NCBI GenBank assembly: GCA_947589545.1
Contig: CANQBA010000003.1
Coordinates: 42,033 to 106,032 of the forward strand
DNA: 64,000 nucleotides
Reading direction: 5' to 3'
From: an uncultured Oscillospiraceae bacterium
Lineage (GTDB): Bacteria > Bacillota > Clostridia > Oscillospirales > Oscillospiraceae
Part shown: positions 37,004-45,360 of the stretch, piece by piece
How positions within the stretch are numbered: position 1 is the first letter of the stretch
How the letters are laid out: the number at the start of each line of letters is the position of its first letter
Notes under the pieces: generated by a model
What the model was told of the DNA's origin: nothing
Databases searched by the model: none
The model's input: only the letters and a program-made list of their open reading frames with translations
Translations under genes and position numbers: made by a program

Positions 37004-38149
37004 GTGAATGACGTGAAAAAATTTCTCGACTCCGCGAAAAGGTATTTCAAGCGCTCGGACACGTTTCTCCTGGCGCTTTGTCTCCTGTCCACCGTTTACG
37101 GCATGGTGCTGATCTCCAGCGCCATCCGCTATTCCGGGTCCATGCGCTCCCTCTACGTCCAGATCGGCGCTCTGGTCATCGGGCTTTTCCTCTACTTCCT
37201 CTTCTCCCTGGTGGACATCGACATTCTGGCCTCCCGCTGGCGCTTCCTCACCGTGGTGGGCCTGCTGCTGATCCTCTCCCTCCAGTGGCTGGGCGACACC
37301 CGCGGCGGCAACAAGGCGTGGATCCGCTTCGCCGGCATCGGCATCCAGCCGGCGGAGTTCGTCAAGATCAGCTTCATCATCACCATGGCCTACCTCATGA
37401 GCAAATACAAGGAGGCCGGGACCCTGGACAGGCCCCTGAGCATCATCGCCCTGGGCGCGCTGCTGATGGTTCATTTCGGCCTCATCGTGGCGGTGTCCGG
37501 CGACACCGGCTCGGCGCTGGTGTATCTCTTCGTGTTCATCGTCATGATCTTCTCCGCCGGTATCAAGCTCTACTGGGCGGCCGGAGGCGTCGCCCTCCTG
37601 GCCCTGCTGGCCCCCTATATCTGGTACTACTTCCTGACGGACAACTACCGCACCCGCATCCTGGCCATCTTCATCCCCTCCCAGATCGACCCCACGGGCC
37701 AGGGCGTCACCTGGCAGACGAATCTCACTAAGATCGCCATCGCCACCGGCGGCGCTTTCGGCCGGGGCCTTTACAAGGGGCCCCAGACCCAGGCCGGGTA
37801 TATCCCCCTCCAGAGCTCCGACTTCATCTTCTCCGTGGCCGGCGAGGAATTCGGCGTGGTGGGCTGTGCGGCCGTGGTGCTCCTGCTCACCGCCATCACC
37901 CTCCGGTGTGTCCATGTGGGCCTGCGCTCCCAGAGCCGCCTGGGCACGCTGTGCTGTATCGGCATCGCCGCCATGGTGGCCTTTCAGATGTTGGAGAACA
38001 TCGGCATGTGCATCGGCGTGGCCCCGGTCATCGGCCTGACGCTCCCCTTCTTCAGTTACGGCGGCTCCTCCATCGTCACCCTCTACGCCGCCATGGGCAT
38101 CGTCTCCGGCATCAAGATGCGCCCCCGCCCGGTGATGTTCCTGCAATAG
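37004..38149 (+). CDS. rodA: Peptidoglycan polymerase of the FtsW/RodA/SpoVE family
   Basis: The 381-residue SEDS protein has about ten membrane segments and the family motifs NKAWIRFAGIGIQPAEFVKISFI (about 105-125), DTGSALVY (about 167) and, near the end, GLTLPFFSYGGSSIV. SEDS proteins polymerise glycan strands together with a class B penicillin-binding protein. RodA is more likely than FtsW from the short N-terminus, but sequence alone does not settle it. The matching PBP2 and MreCD genes lie 18 kb away. No cell-division genes are adjacent. The ribosome site is weak, and a GTG at 37013 is an alternative start. Confidence 0.88.
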   Translation: MNDVKKFLDSAKRYFKRSDTFLLALCLLSTVYGMVLISSAIRYSGSMRSLYVQIGALVIGLFLYFLFSLVDIDILASRWRFLTVVGLLLILSLQWLGDTRGGNKAWIRFAGIGIQPAEFVKISFIITMAYLMSKYKEAGTLDRPLSIIALGALLMVHFGLIVAVSGDTGSALVYLFVFIVMIFSAGIKLYWAAGGVALLALLAPYIWYYFLTDNYRTRILAIFIPSQIDPTGQGVTWQTNLTKIAIATGGAFGRGLYKGPQTQAGYIPLQSSDFIFSVAGEEFGVVGCAAVVLLLTAITLRCVHVGLRSQSRLGTLCCIGIAAMVAFQMLENIGMCIGVAPVIGLTLPFFSYGGSSIVTLYAAMGIVSGIKMRPRPVMFLQ

Positions 38150-38179
38150 CCCCCGCAATCCGGGTAAAAAAACACAGCA

Positions 38180-38212
38180 AAAGAGGACTTGGTTTTCCAA
38201 GCCCTCTTTTTA
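38180..38212 (+). terminator. Terminator between rodA and dapF (convergent)
   Basis: AAGAGG-A-CTTGG pairs with CCAAG-C-CCTCTT around a TTTT loop and ends in a T-run. It probably serves both strands. Confidence 0.85.
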
Positions 38213-38227
38213 TATCCCGTCAACGCT

Positions 38228-39064
38228 TCAAAGCTCCTCGTCCAGCACTTCTCCCGCCGCCACAACGGTGGTGGGGCCGGTGAGGAGGATATCCCGGGCC
38301 GAACCGCCCTCCGCCGTGACGGTGACGTACAGGACGCCCCCCGGCATGGATATCCTGGTATGGACGCCGGAGACAAGGCCCCGGAGGGCCAGCGCCGTGA
38401 CGGTGGAGCCGCACCCGGTGCCGCAGGCCAGGGTGAAGTCCTCCACCCCCCGCTCAAAGGTTCGGGCGTCCACGCTGTTCTCCCCGTCCACCCGGCAGAC
38501 CGTCACGTTGGCCCCCTTGGGGAAGCCCTTGTACCACCGGATCTCCCGGCACAGCTCCCGCAGTCCGTCCTCCGGCAGCTCCCGCCAGCGCTCCAGGGGC
38601 ACCACGCAGTGGGGGATGCCGGGACTGCCCAGCTCCAGATACGCGCAGTCGTACTTCTCCCCGCCGGCCTCGATCTCCCGGTGAAGCTCGATGACGGTGG
38701 GGTCGTTGAGCCGCACGGTGTACATCCGTTTTGACACCTGTTTTCCCGTGACCAGGCCGGCGGTCGTCTCGACAGTGACCTCACCGTCCCGGCCGAAGCC
38801 CCGCTCCAGGGCGTAGCGGGAGATGCATCTGGCCCCGTTGCCGCACATCTCCCCCACGGAGCCGTCGCTGTTGAAAAACGCCATACGCACGTCCCCGCCG
38901 GCCCTGGGCGGCTCCAGGATCATCAGCCCGTCGGCCCCGATGGACAGCCGCCGGTGGCAGAGCCTGGCGGCCAGGCGCGGATACGCGGCCGGGTCGATGC
39001 TCCCGTCCAGATTTTCAATGAGCACAAAGTCGTTTCCCGCTCCCTGCATTTTCGTAAAGCGCAT
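38228..39064 (-). CDS. dapF: Diaminopimelate epimerase
   Basis: The 278-residue enzyme interconverts LL- and meso-diaminopimelate for lysine and peptidoglycan. It starts with MRFTKMQGAGNDFVLIEN. The two catalytic cysteines are in EMCGNGARCISRYA (about residue 75-82) and in ACGTGCGSTV (about 217). The length is normal. It stands alone on the minus strand between terminators. Confidence 0.96.
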   Translation of the reverse strand: MRFTKMQGAGNDFVLIENLDGSIDPAAYPRLAARLCHRRLSIGADGLMILEPPRAGGDVRMAFFNSDGSVGEMCGNGARCISRYALERGFGRDGEVTVETTAGLVTGKQVSKRMYTVRLNDPTVIELHREIEAGGEKYDCAYLELGSPGIPHCVVPLERWRELPEDGLRELCREIRWYKGFPKGANVTVCRVDGENSVDARTFERGVEDFTLACGTGCGSTVTALALRGLVSGVHTRISMPGGVLYVTVTAEGGSARDILLTGPTTVVAAGEVLDEEL

Positions 39065-39127
39065 ATGAACCTCCGCAAAAAAGCCTTCTGACCCTCCGGC
39101 GTACGCGCGCCGGAAAAGCTTTTGTAG

Positions 39128-39163
39128 AAAAAAGCCGCCAAAGCGTCGACCTTGGCGGCTTTT
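39128..39163 (-). terminator. Terminator of the rnf operon
   Basis: AAAAGCCGCCAA/TTGGCGGCTTTTTT forms a clear stem with T-run on the minus strand, seven bases after rnfB. Confidence 0.9.
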
Positions 39164-39169
39164 GTGCGA

Positions 39170-40000
39170 TTATCTCGTTCCCGCCGGGGAATTGTGGGCT
39201 CCCCGGAAGTCCCGGAAGTGGACGCATCCCACGGGGCACACGTCCTGACAGTGGCCGCAGTCGATGCACTTATCATAATCGATTTGTGAAAGATTGTCAA
39301 CCACCGTAATGGCCCCGGCGGGGCACTCCTTCTCGCATTTATGGCACCCGATGCACCCCTTGGCGCACTCCTTCCTGGTGTTGGCGCCCTTTTCGTGGTT
39401 GGAACAGCCCACGATGACCCGCTCAACGTCAGGCATCAGGGTGATCACCTGGTTGGGGCAGGTGCGCACGCACATGCCGCAGCCGATGCAGGCTTTATAA
39501 TTGACTCTCGCCAGGCCGTCCACCACCCGGATGGCGTGCTCGGGGCACACCTTCTCGCAGTCGCCAAGGCCGATGCACCCGTAGACACAGGCCTCCGGCC
39601 CGCCGTAAAGGAGCTTCGCCGCCGCGCAGGAGCTGAGGCCCTGATACTCCAGCTTGTTCTTCACGGTGTTGCAGTCGCCGGAACAGCGCACGATGGCCAC
39701 CTGCTCCACCACGTCCTCAAACTGGGCCCCGGTGGCCGCCGCCAATGCCTTGGCCACCGCGTCGCCGCCGGCCACGCACTTGTTGATCTTGTCCTCCTCG
39801 CCGGAGGCCAGGGCCGTGGCGTAGCCGTCACAGCCGGCGTACCCGCAGGCGCCGCAGTTGGCCCCGGGCAGACATTCGCGGATCTTGGGGAATTTCTCAT
39901 CCACGGGCACGTGCATGAACTTGGCCGCCAGCACCAGCAGGACGCCGCAGACAAGCCCGATAGCCGCCAGTACCCAGACGGCGTTCAAAATCGCAGTCAT
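39170..40000 (-). CDS. rnfB: Rnf complex subunit B (iron-sulfur protein)
   Basis: The 276-residue protein has an N-terminal membrane anchor (about 5-27). A cluster domain follows with CLPGANCGACGYAGCDGYA (about 43-60), then several ferredoxin-type sites (CIGLGDCEKVCP, CIGCGMCVRTCP, CIGCHKCEKECP, CIDCGHCQDVCP). RnfB takes electrons from ferredoxin; the complex reduces NAD and pumps Na+ or H+. The extra C-terminal clusters are typical of clostridial RnfB. It is the last gene of rnfCDGEAB. Confidence 0.96.
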   Translation of the reverse strand: MTAILNAVWVLAAIGLVCGVLLVLAAKFMHVPVDEKFPKIRECLPGANCGACGYAGCDGYATALASGEEDKINKCVAGGDAVAKALAAATGAQFEDVVEQVAIVRCSGDCNTVKNKLEYQGLSSCAAAKLLYGGPEACVYGCIGLGDCEKVCPEHAIRVVDGLARVNYKACIGCGMCVRTCPNQVITLMPDVERVIVGCSNHEKGANTRKECAKGCIGCHKCEKECPAGAITVVDNLSQIDYDKCIDCGHCQDVCPVGCVHFRDFRGAHNSPAGTR

Positions 40001-40015
40001 CTTCCGTACCTCCCC

Positions 40016-40609
40016 TCAGCCGCCGAACATGTTCTCGGCCATACCCGTAAAGCCCATGAAGGTCATGCTGGTGAAGGCCGCCGCCACCAGGGAGATGGGC
40101 AGGCCCTCGAAGCACTTGGGGGGCTTGGCCCGCTCCAGGGCCTTGCGGACGCCGCAGAAGAGGATCAGCGCCACGGAGAAGCCCAGACCCGCGGAGAAGC
40201 CGGAGACGCAGGACTCCAGGAAGTTGTAGCTCTCGTCGATATTGAGGATCGTCACCGCCAGCACCGCGCAGTTGGTGGTGATCAGCGGCAGATACACGCC
40301 CAGCGCCTTGTAAAGGGGCGGCATGTACTTCTTCAGCGTGATCTCCACCAGCTGCACTAAGGCGGCGATCACCAGAATGAAGATGATGGTGCGCATGAAC
40401 TCCAGCCCAAAGGCCACCATCAGCGTATTGTAGATGACCCAGGTGACGGCGCTGGCCAGGGTCATGACGAAGATGACCGCCCCGGACATACCCACGCAGG
40501 AGGAGAGCTTCTGGCTGACGCCCAAAAACGGGCAGATGCCCAGAAACTGCACCAGGACATAGTTTTCGGTGAAAACAAGGGTGAAAAGAATGAGGAAGAT
40601 CTTGCTCAT
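40016..40609 (-). CDS. rnfA: Rnf complex subunit A
   Basis: The 197-residue integral membrane protein has about six helices and starts with MSKIFLILFTLVFTENYVLVQFLGICPFLGVS, the hallmark of RnfA/NqrE. With RnfE it forms the membrane core that holds a central iron-sulfur cluster, using the conserved Cys in GICPFLG and one in its partner. It overlaps rnfE by four bases. Confidence 0.95.
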   Translation of the reverse strand: MSKIFLILFTLVFTENYVLVQFLGICPFLGVSQKLSSCVGMSGAVIFVMTLASAVTWVIYNTLMVAFGLEFMRTIIFILVIAALVQLVEITLKKYMPPLYKALGVYLPLITTNCAVLAVTILNIDESYNFLESCVSGFSAGLGFSVALILFCGVRKALERAKPPKCFEGLPISLVAAAFTSMTFMGFTGMAENMFGG

Positions 40610-41286
40610 TTCGCTTCAGCCTCCTTCCGGTCTTCACAGCTTGAGTGGCAGGCGGCGCAGTTGCCGTCACAGCCCATCTTGGGCTCGAACTTCTTCCCGT
40701 GCTTTGCCATAGCCGCCACCAGAATGGCGATGGCACAGCCAAAGAGGAAGAACCCGCCGGGGGCCTGGGTCAGGATCCCCAGCTGATACCCCTCCGGGAT
40801 GATGCGGACGCCGAAGAGCGTCCCCGCGCCGAACAGCTCCCGAACCACGGACATACCGGTGATGACCATGGTGTAGCCGATGCCCATGCCCAGCCCGTCA
40901 AAGAAGCTGTCCGCCACGGAATGTTTGCTGGCGAACATCTCCGCCCGGCCCAGGACGATGCAGTTGACCACGATGAGCGACAGGAACACGCCCAGGGAGT
41001 CGTAGAGGGACTTTAAGTACGCCTCCATCACCATCTCCACCAGCGTCACGAAGGTGGCGATGACCACGATGTAACAGGGGATGCGCACCTTGGAGGGGAT
41101 GATGTTCCGAAGAAGGGAGATGACCACGTTGGAGCAGACCAGCACGAAGGTCAGCGCCAGCCCCATGCCCAGGCCGCCGGACACGCTGACGGACACCGCC
41201 AGCACCGAACAGCACCCCAGGGCCAGGATCAGAACGGGGTTCTCCTTGAACATGCCGTTTAAGAGGATCTTCATTTTATCTTTCAT
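40606..41286 (-). CDS. rnfE: Rnf complex subunit E
   Basis: The 226-residue membrane protein resembles RnfE/NqrD: NGMFKENPVLILALGCCSVLAVS near the N-terminus with the conserved Cys, then LRNIIPSKVRIPCYIVVIATFVT, and NCIVLGRAEMFASK. The last ~25 residues form a Cys-rich tail (CDGNCAACHSSC) that is not part of the core fold and could bind metal. It overlaps rnfG and rnfA by four bases each. Confidence 0.94.
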   Translation of the reverse strand: MKDKMKILLNGMFKENPVLILALGCCSVLAVSVSVSGGLGMGLALTFVLVCSNVVISLLRNIIPSKVRIPCYIVVIATFVTLVEMVMEAYLKSLYDSLGVFLSLIVVNCIVLGRAEMFASKHSVADSFFDGLGMGIGYTMVITGMSVVRELFGAGTLFGVRIIPEGYQLGILTQAPGGFFLFGCAIAILVAAMAKHGKKFEPKMGCDGNCAACHSSCEDRKEAEAK

Positions 41287-41819
41287 TTCGCGCTGGCCCC
41301 CTTTATGGAATCGAAGGCCTCCAGAATGGCCGTGACACCGGTGCGCACGGCGGTGCTGGAGTACGTGGCGTTGGTGATGGTATCCACGCCGGCCGCCGTC
41401 CCTGTAAGGCCCATGTACTTGGCAAGATAGCTCTCCTGTCCGGCCTTGGAGCCCACGTTGGGCGTCTCGCTCTGGACGTTGGCGGAAATCCCCACCACCT
41501 GTCCGTCCACGCTGAGGCCCACGGTGACGGTGACGATGCCGCCGTAGCCCTTATACCCGGCGGTGGCCACATAGCCCGCGCCGCCGTCGTCCCGGAAGGC
41601 CGTCTCGATGCCCGGGACGGCGGAGACGTCCAGCTCCGTGAAGGTGCCGGAGCCTGGCAGAACCTCCTGGCGGGTGCGCTCGGCCTCGATCCGGGCGTTC
41701 TCCTCCACCACAGGGGCCGTCTTGGAGTTGGTGAAGGCCAGGAGGAAGGACACCACCAGGCAGATGACCACCAGCACCAGCGCCGGCTTTATGTACTCGT
41801 TGAACGCTTCTTTACTCAT
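41283..41819 (-). CDS. rnfG: Rnf complex subunit G (covalent FMN)
   Basis: The 178-residue protein has one N-terminal membrane helix (about 11-29) and an outer FMN-binding domain. The threonine for phosphoester-linked FMN lies in the DTITNATYSSTAV motif near residue 150 (family form SGATxS/T). It relays electrons within Rnf. Overlapping start and stop with its neighbours. Confidence 0.93.
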   Translation of the reverse strand: MSKEAFNEYIKPALVLVVICLVVSFLLAFTNSKTAPVVEENARIEAERTRQEVLPGSGTFTELDVSAVPGIETAFRDDGGAGYVATAGYKGYGGIVTVTVGLSVDGQVVGISANVQSETPNVGSKAGQESYLAKYMGLTGTAAGVDTITNATYSSTAVRTGVTAILEAFDSIKGASAK

Positions 41820-42757
41820 TTTGTCTCAACACCTCCAAAGGGCTTGGGGGCCGTCAGATCGTTGATGTACGGCACCACAAGGTTCATAAGAAGTATGGAG
41901 AAGGTGACCGCCCCGGCGGAGCTGGCAAAACAGCGCATCATGGCGGTCAAAAGCCCGCACCCCAGGCCGAAAATGAGCTTGCCCAGGTTGGTGGTGGGGC
42001 TGGTCACGTAGTCCGTAGCCATGAAGATGGCGCCCAGCATCAGGCCCCCGGAGAAGACCGCCAGCACCGGCTGGGGGGAGCCGAAGATCCACCCGAACAC
42101 CAGCGTGGAGCCGATGTACGCCAGGGGGATGATGGGCTTGATAACGCGCCGCGCGCACAGATACACGCCGCCGGCGATGAGGGCCACGGCGCAGGTCTCG
42201 CCCAAAACGCCGCCGTGAGCGCCCAGCAGGAGCCTGCCGAAATACTCCCAGCCCAGCTCGCCGCCGCGGATCGCCGCCAGAGGCGTGGCGCTGGACAGGG
42301 CGTCCACCTTCCCCGCCATCATAGAGGGGAACTGGTAGTTGGTCATGTCCCCGGTGAAGGAGAAGAACATCACCACCCTGCCCACCAGGGCGGGATTCAC
42401 AAAGTTGTACCCGATGCCGCCGAACAGCATCTTCACGCAGATAATGGCCACCACGTCGCCCACCAGAAGCTCCCAGACGGGCATGGACGCGGGGACGTTG
42501 AAGGCCAGGAGCACGCCCGTCACCACGGCGGACAGATCCCCCACCGTGACGGGCTGTTTCATAAGCCGTTCCCAGATGTACTCGCAGGCCACGCACGCCG
42601 CGGCGGACACCGCCGTCAGGAGGATGCACCGCCAGCCGAACAGGATCACGGAGGCGATGAAGGCCGGACACAGGGCGATGAGCACGTCCAGCATGATGTT
42701 CTGCGTTGTCCTCGTCCCTCTCAGGTGGGGCGATACGCTGACTCTCAGTTCATTCAT
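41816..42757 (-). CDS. rnfD: Rnf complex subunit D (covalent FMN)
   Basis: The 313-residue protein has about nine membrane helices and belongs to the RnfD/NqrB family. The covalent-FMN threonine is in DALSSATPLAAIR near residue 155. The N-terminus ELRVSVSPHLRG is conserved. It forms part of the ion-translocating path. Overlaps rnfC and rnfG by four bases. Confidence 0.95.
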   Translation of the reverse strand: MNELRVSVSPHLRGTRTTQNIMLDVLIALCPAFIASVILFGWRCILLTAVSAAACVACEYIWERLMKQPVTVGDLSAVVTGVLLAFNVPASMPVWELLVGDVVAIICVKMLFGGIGYNFVNPALVGRVVMFFSFTGDMTNYQFPSMMAGKVDALSSATPLAAIRGGELGWEYFGRLLLGAHGGVLGETCAVALIAGGVYLCARRVIKPIIPLAYIGSTLVFGWIFGSPQPVLAVFSGGLMLGAIFMATDYVTSPTTNLGKLIFGLGCGLLTAMMRCFASSAGAVTFSILLMNLVVPYINDLTAPKPFGGVETK

Positions 42758-44127
42758 TTTACCGCCGCCTCCTTCTTGGCTTTTTCTTCGGTCTCCCGGG
42801 CCTTTTTCTCCGCCTCGGCCTTCTTCTTGGCGTTGTCCGCCGCGATGAGGCCCTTGGCCAGCTTATTGGTCTGCACCAGCATCCGCTTGGCCGGGCAGGC
42901 GAAGGAACAGCACCCGCACTCCATGCACAGATTGGCGTGGAGGGCCCGGAGCTTATCCACATTCCGCTTGTTGTAGGCCGCCTCGATGGCCGCCGGCATC
43001 AGGTTCAGGGGGCAGGCGTCCACGCACCGGCCGCACCGGATGCACGCCGTGGGCTCCGGCAGGAGCGCCTCGGCCTCGGCGAAGGCCAGAATGGCATTGG
43101 TGTTCTTCATCACCGGGAAATCCGTATTGGGCACCGCGATGCCCATCATGGGCCCGCCGTAAAGCACCTTCCGGGCCTCGCTCTTAAACCCGCCGCAGAA
43201 ATCGAAAAGCGACTGCATGGAGGCGCCGATGGGGGCGATGACGTTCTTGGGCTCCGCCACCGCCGAGCCGTCCACCGTGACCACCTTCTCCACCAGGGGC
43301 ATCCCCGTCTCGATGTACTTGGCAATGGCCGCCAGGGTGGTGCAGTTGATGACGATGGCCCCCGCGTCCAGGGGCAGCTTGCCCTCCGGGACGATCCGGC
43401 CCGTGGTGTTGTAAATGAGCACCTTCTCGCCGCCCTGGGGGTAGAGGGGCGGCAGGGCCATGACCTCCACGCCCTTCATGCCGGCGGCCAGCTCCCGCAT
43501 GGCGCTGACGCACTCCGGTTTGTTGTTCTCGATGCCGATGACCACTCTTGGCACCTGCATGTACTTTTGCAAAAGCGCGATGCCCTTGCCGATCCAGGCG
43601 GCGTCGTCCAGCATGGTGCGGGTGTCGCTGGTTACATACGGCTCGCACTCCGCGCCGTTGACGACCACGGCCTCCACCTGCTTTAGATCCTTGACGCTGA
43701 GCTTCACCGCCGTGGGGAAGCCCGCGCCGCCAAGGCCCACCACGCCGCTGTCCCGGACGGCGTTCAAAAAGGACGCAAGGTCGCTGACCTCCGGGGGCTT
43801 CACGCCCTCAAAGACCTCCTGCTGTCCGTCGGATTCGATGGTCACAGCCTTCATGAACCGCCCGGAGGACATGAGCATATCGTCGATCCTCTTCACCTTG
43901 CCGGATACGCTGGCGTAGACGGGCGAGGAGACGAAGCCGCCGGGGGTGGCGATGAGCTGTCCCACCTTCACCGTGTCGCCCACCTTCACCGCCGGAACGG
44001 CGGGAGCGCCGATGTGCATGGACATCGGTATGGTCACCGACGCCGGCGCCGGCATTCTCACCGGGGCAAGCCCCGCCGTGTTCTTCCTGTGGGGAACGTG
44101 GACGCCATGGAGCTTGGGTTTTTTCAC
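42754..44127 (-). CDS. rnfC: Rnf complex subunit C (NADH-binding, iron-sulfur)
   Basis: The 457-residue protein starts at a GTG (44125-44127) after GGAGGGAAGGAA. It has an N-terminal barrel-sandwich segment (GAPAVPAVKVGDTVKVGQLIA), a Complex I 51-kDa-like NADH/FMN domain (GLGGAGFPTAVK, VVNGAECEPYVTSD), and two [4Fe-4S] sites (CIRCGRCVDACP, CMECGCCSFACP). The C-terminal tail is Lys/Glu-rich. It is the first gene of the operon, with a promoter about 60 bases upstream. Confidence 0.96.
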   Translation of the reverse strand: MKKPKLHGVHVPHRKNTAGLAPVRMPAPASVTIPMSMHIGAPAVPAVKVGDTVKVGQLIATPGGFVSSPVYASVSGKVKRIDDMLMSSGRFMKAVTIESDGQQEVFEGVKPPEVSDLASFLNAVRDSGVVGLGGAGFPTAVKLSVKDLKQVEAVVVNGAECEPYVTSDTRTMLDDAAWIGKGIALLQKYMQVPRVVIGIENNKPECVSAMRELAAGMKGVEVMALPPLYPQGGEKVLIYNTTGRIVPEGKLPLDAGAIVINCTTLAAIAKYIETGMPLVEKVVTVDGSAVAEPKNVIAPIGASMQSLFDFCGGFKSEARKVLYGGPMMGIAVPNTDFPVMKNTNAILAFAEAEALLPEPTACIRCGRCVDACPLNLMPAAIEAAYNKRNVDKLRALHANLCMECGCCSFACPAKRMLVQTNKLAKGLIAADNAKKKAEAEKKARETEEKAKKEAAVK

Positions 44128-44184
44128 ATTCCTTCCCTCCCATTTCTGATTGACCCTTTGTCTGTCAATTTATAGACTTTTTAT

Positions 44185-44214
44185 AGTATAACACATTCCC
44201 GCGCCCCTTCGCAA
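44185..44214 (-). promoter_or_regulatory. rnf operon promoter
   Basis: On the minus strand TTGCGA (44209-44214) and TATACT (44185-44190) are 18 bases apart, about 58 bases before rnfC. Confidence 0.55.
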
Positions 44215-44312
44215 GGGTAAATCAGGACATTTATATGTTTTTTTCGTCTTTTTGCCCGTTCCTCCCCCTTCGAATTTGACAACTTTTTAACACTTTTCAT
44301 AAAACCCCCCTT

Positions 44313-44345
44313 TCAAAAAGCGCGGGCCGCCCCACCGGGCGGCCC
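44313..44345 (-). terminator. Terminator of the relA-to-kinase minus-strand block
   Basis: GGGCCGCCC/GGGCGGCCC forms a 9-bp stem followed on minus by GCGC then TTTTT. It lies 80 bases after the kinase stop. Confidence 0.75.
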
Positions 44346-44370
44346 AGAAAAATAATTAAAAATATTTTTA

Positions 44371-44408
44371 AAAAAGTACTTGACAACTACTTTTTATGAT
44401 GCTATAAT
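44371..44408 (+). promoter_or_regulatory. Orphan consensus promoter with palindromic operator
   Basis: TTGACA (44380-44385) and TATAAT (44403-44408) are 17 bases apart, a perfect match. The -35 lies inside an exact inverted repeat AAAAAGTA-N9-TACTTTTT (44371-44395), which looks like a repressor site. Transcription would start near 44415 and run antisense into the kinase gene. No plus-strand gene follows. Confidence 0.75.
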
Positions 44409-44424
44409 ATACTCAGTTCCCGGT

Positions 44425-45360
44425 TCAGTAGGTGTAGACGCCCCCGCCGATGAACTCCCGCAGAAGGCTTGTGGCGGGCACGAAGCTCTCGCTTAGGGGC
44501 TCGAAGCGCTCCAGAAGGGGGATGATCTGGCGCACCTCCTCAAAGCCGGGCTTCCCGGCGGTGAGGTCGCGCAGGAGCGGCAGGGCCAGGGGGACCAGGA
44601 CGCTCATCTCATACTCCAGGGAGGAGTCCAGCTTCAGCCGCGCCTTGGGGATGTAGGGGGTGATATGCTCCCGCTCCCCGCGCATGACGTTGCTCCATAA
44701 GGACAGGGTATACTCCGCGTCGGCGCCCCGGAAGTTGTTGTCCCGGACTACCCGGCGCACCAGGCGCACCCACTCCGGCTTGAAGACGGCCCCGTCGGGG
44801 AAGACGATCTCCGACACGGCGGCGATGTAGAGGCCGAAGGCGCCGGGGTTCCTGTCGGTGATATCGTCGTTGAGGGCGTGGATGCCCTCGAAGATGGCCA
44901 CCTCGTTTTTCAGAAGGCGCAGGCGGGTGAACTGGCTGACGGAGCGCTTCTGGCGGGTGAACATGAAATAGGGCACCCGGATCTCCCGGCCCTGGGCCAG
45001 GGCGGCGAAGTGCTCGTTGAGCAGCTCCATATCCAGGAGCCTGGGGGACTCGAAGTCGATCTCCCCCTCCGGCGTCCTGGGACAGGTGCGCAGATCCAGG
45101 GTGTTGAAATAGTTGTCCATGGAGATGGTGTGGGTGTTGATGCCCCGGCTTTTCAGCTCCGTCTCGATGTTTTTGGCCGTGGTGGTCTTTCCCGCCCCGG
45201 AGGGGCCGGAGAGGAGCACGATGGGGCAGACGGGCAGATTTTCGCAGATCATATCCGCCGCGGTCTTCACCCGCCGGAAATACGCCCTGTCCGCCTCCGC
45301 CACAAAGCCCGCCGGGTCTGTCCTGACGCGGTCGTTGATGCTTTCGATAAAGTACGCCAT
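44425..45360 (-). CDS. Uridine kinase/phosphoribulokinase-like nucleoside kinase
   Basis: The 311-residue protein has a Walker A GPSGAGKTTTAKN (about 52-64), the DNYFNTLD acceptor-site region (about 81), and IFEGIHALND (about 155). The first ~40 residues precede the kinase domain and are short compared with threonyl-tRNA-synthetase-like extensions in some relatives. The likely reaction is phosphorylation of a nucleoside or related sugar; the exact substrate is uncertain. It begins directly at the end of hemZ. Confidence 0.83.
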   Translation of the reverse strand: MAYFIESINDRVRTDPAGFVAEADRAYFRRVKTAADMICENLPVCPIVLLSGPSGAGKTTTAKNIETELKSRGINTHTISMDNYFNTLDLRTCPRTPEGEIDFESPRLLDMELLNEHFAALAQGREIRVPYFMFTRQKRSVSQFTRLRLLKNEVAIFEGIHALNDDITDRNPGAFGLYIAAVSEIVFPDGAVFKPEWVRLVRRVVRDNNFRGADAEYTLSLWSNVMRGEREHITPYIPKARLKLDSSLEYEMSVLVPLALPLLRDLTAGKPGFEEVRQIIPLLERFEPLSESFVPATSLLREFIGGGVYTY

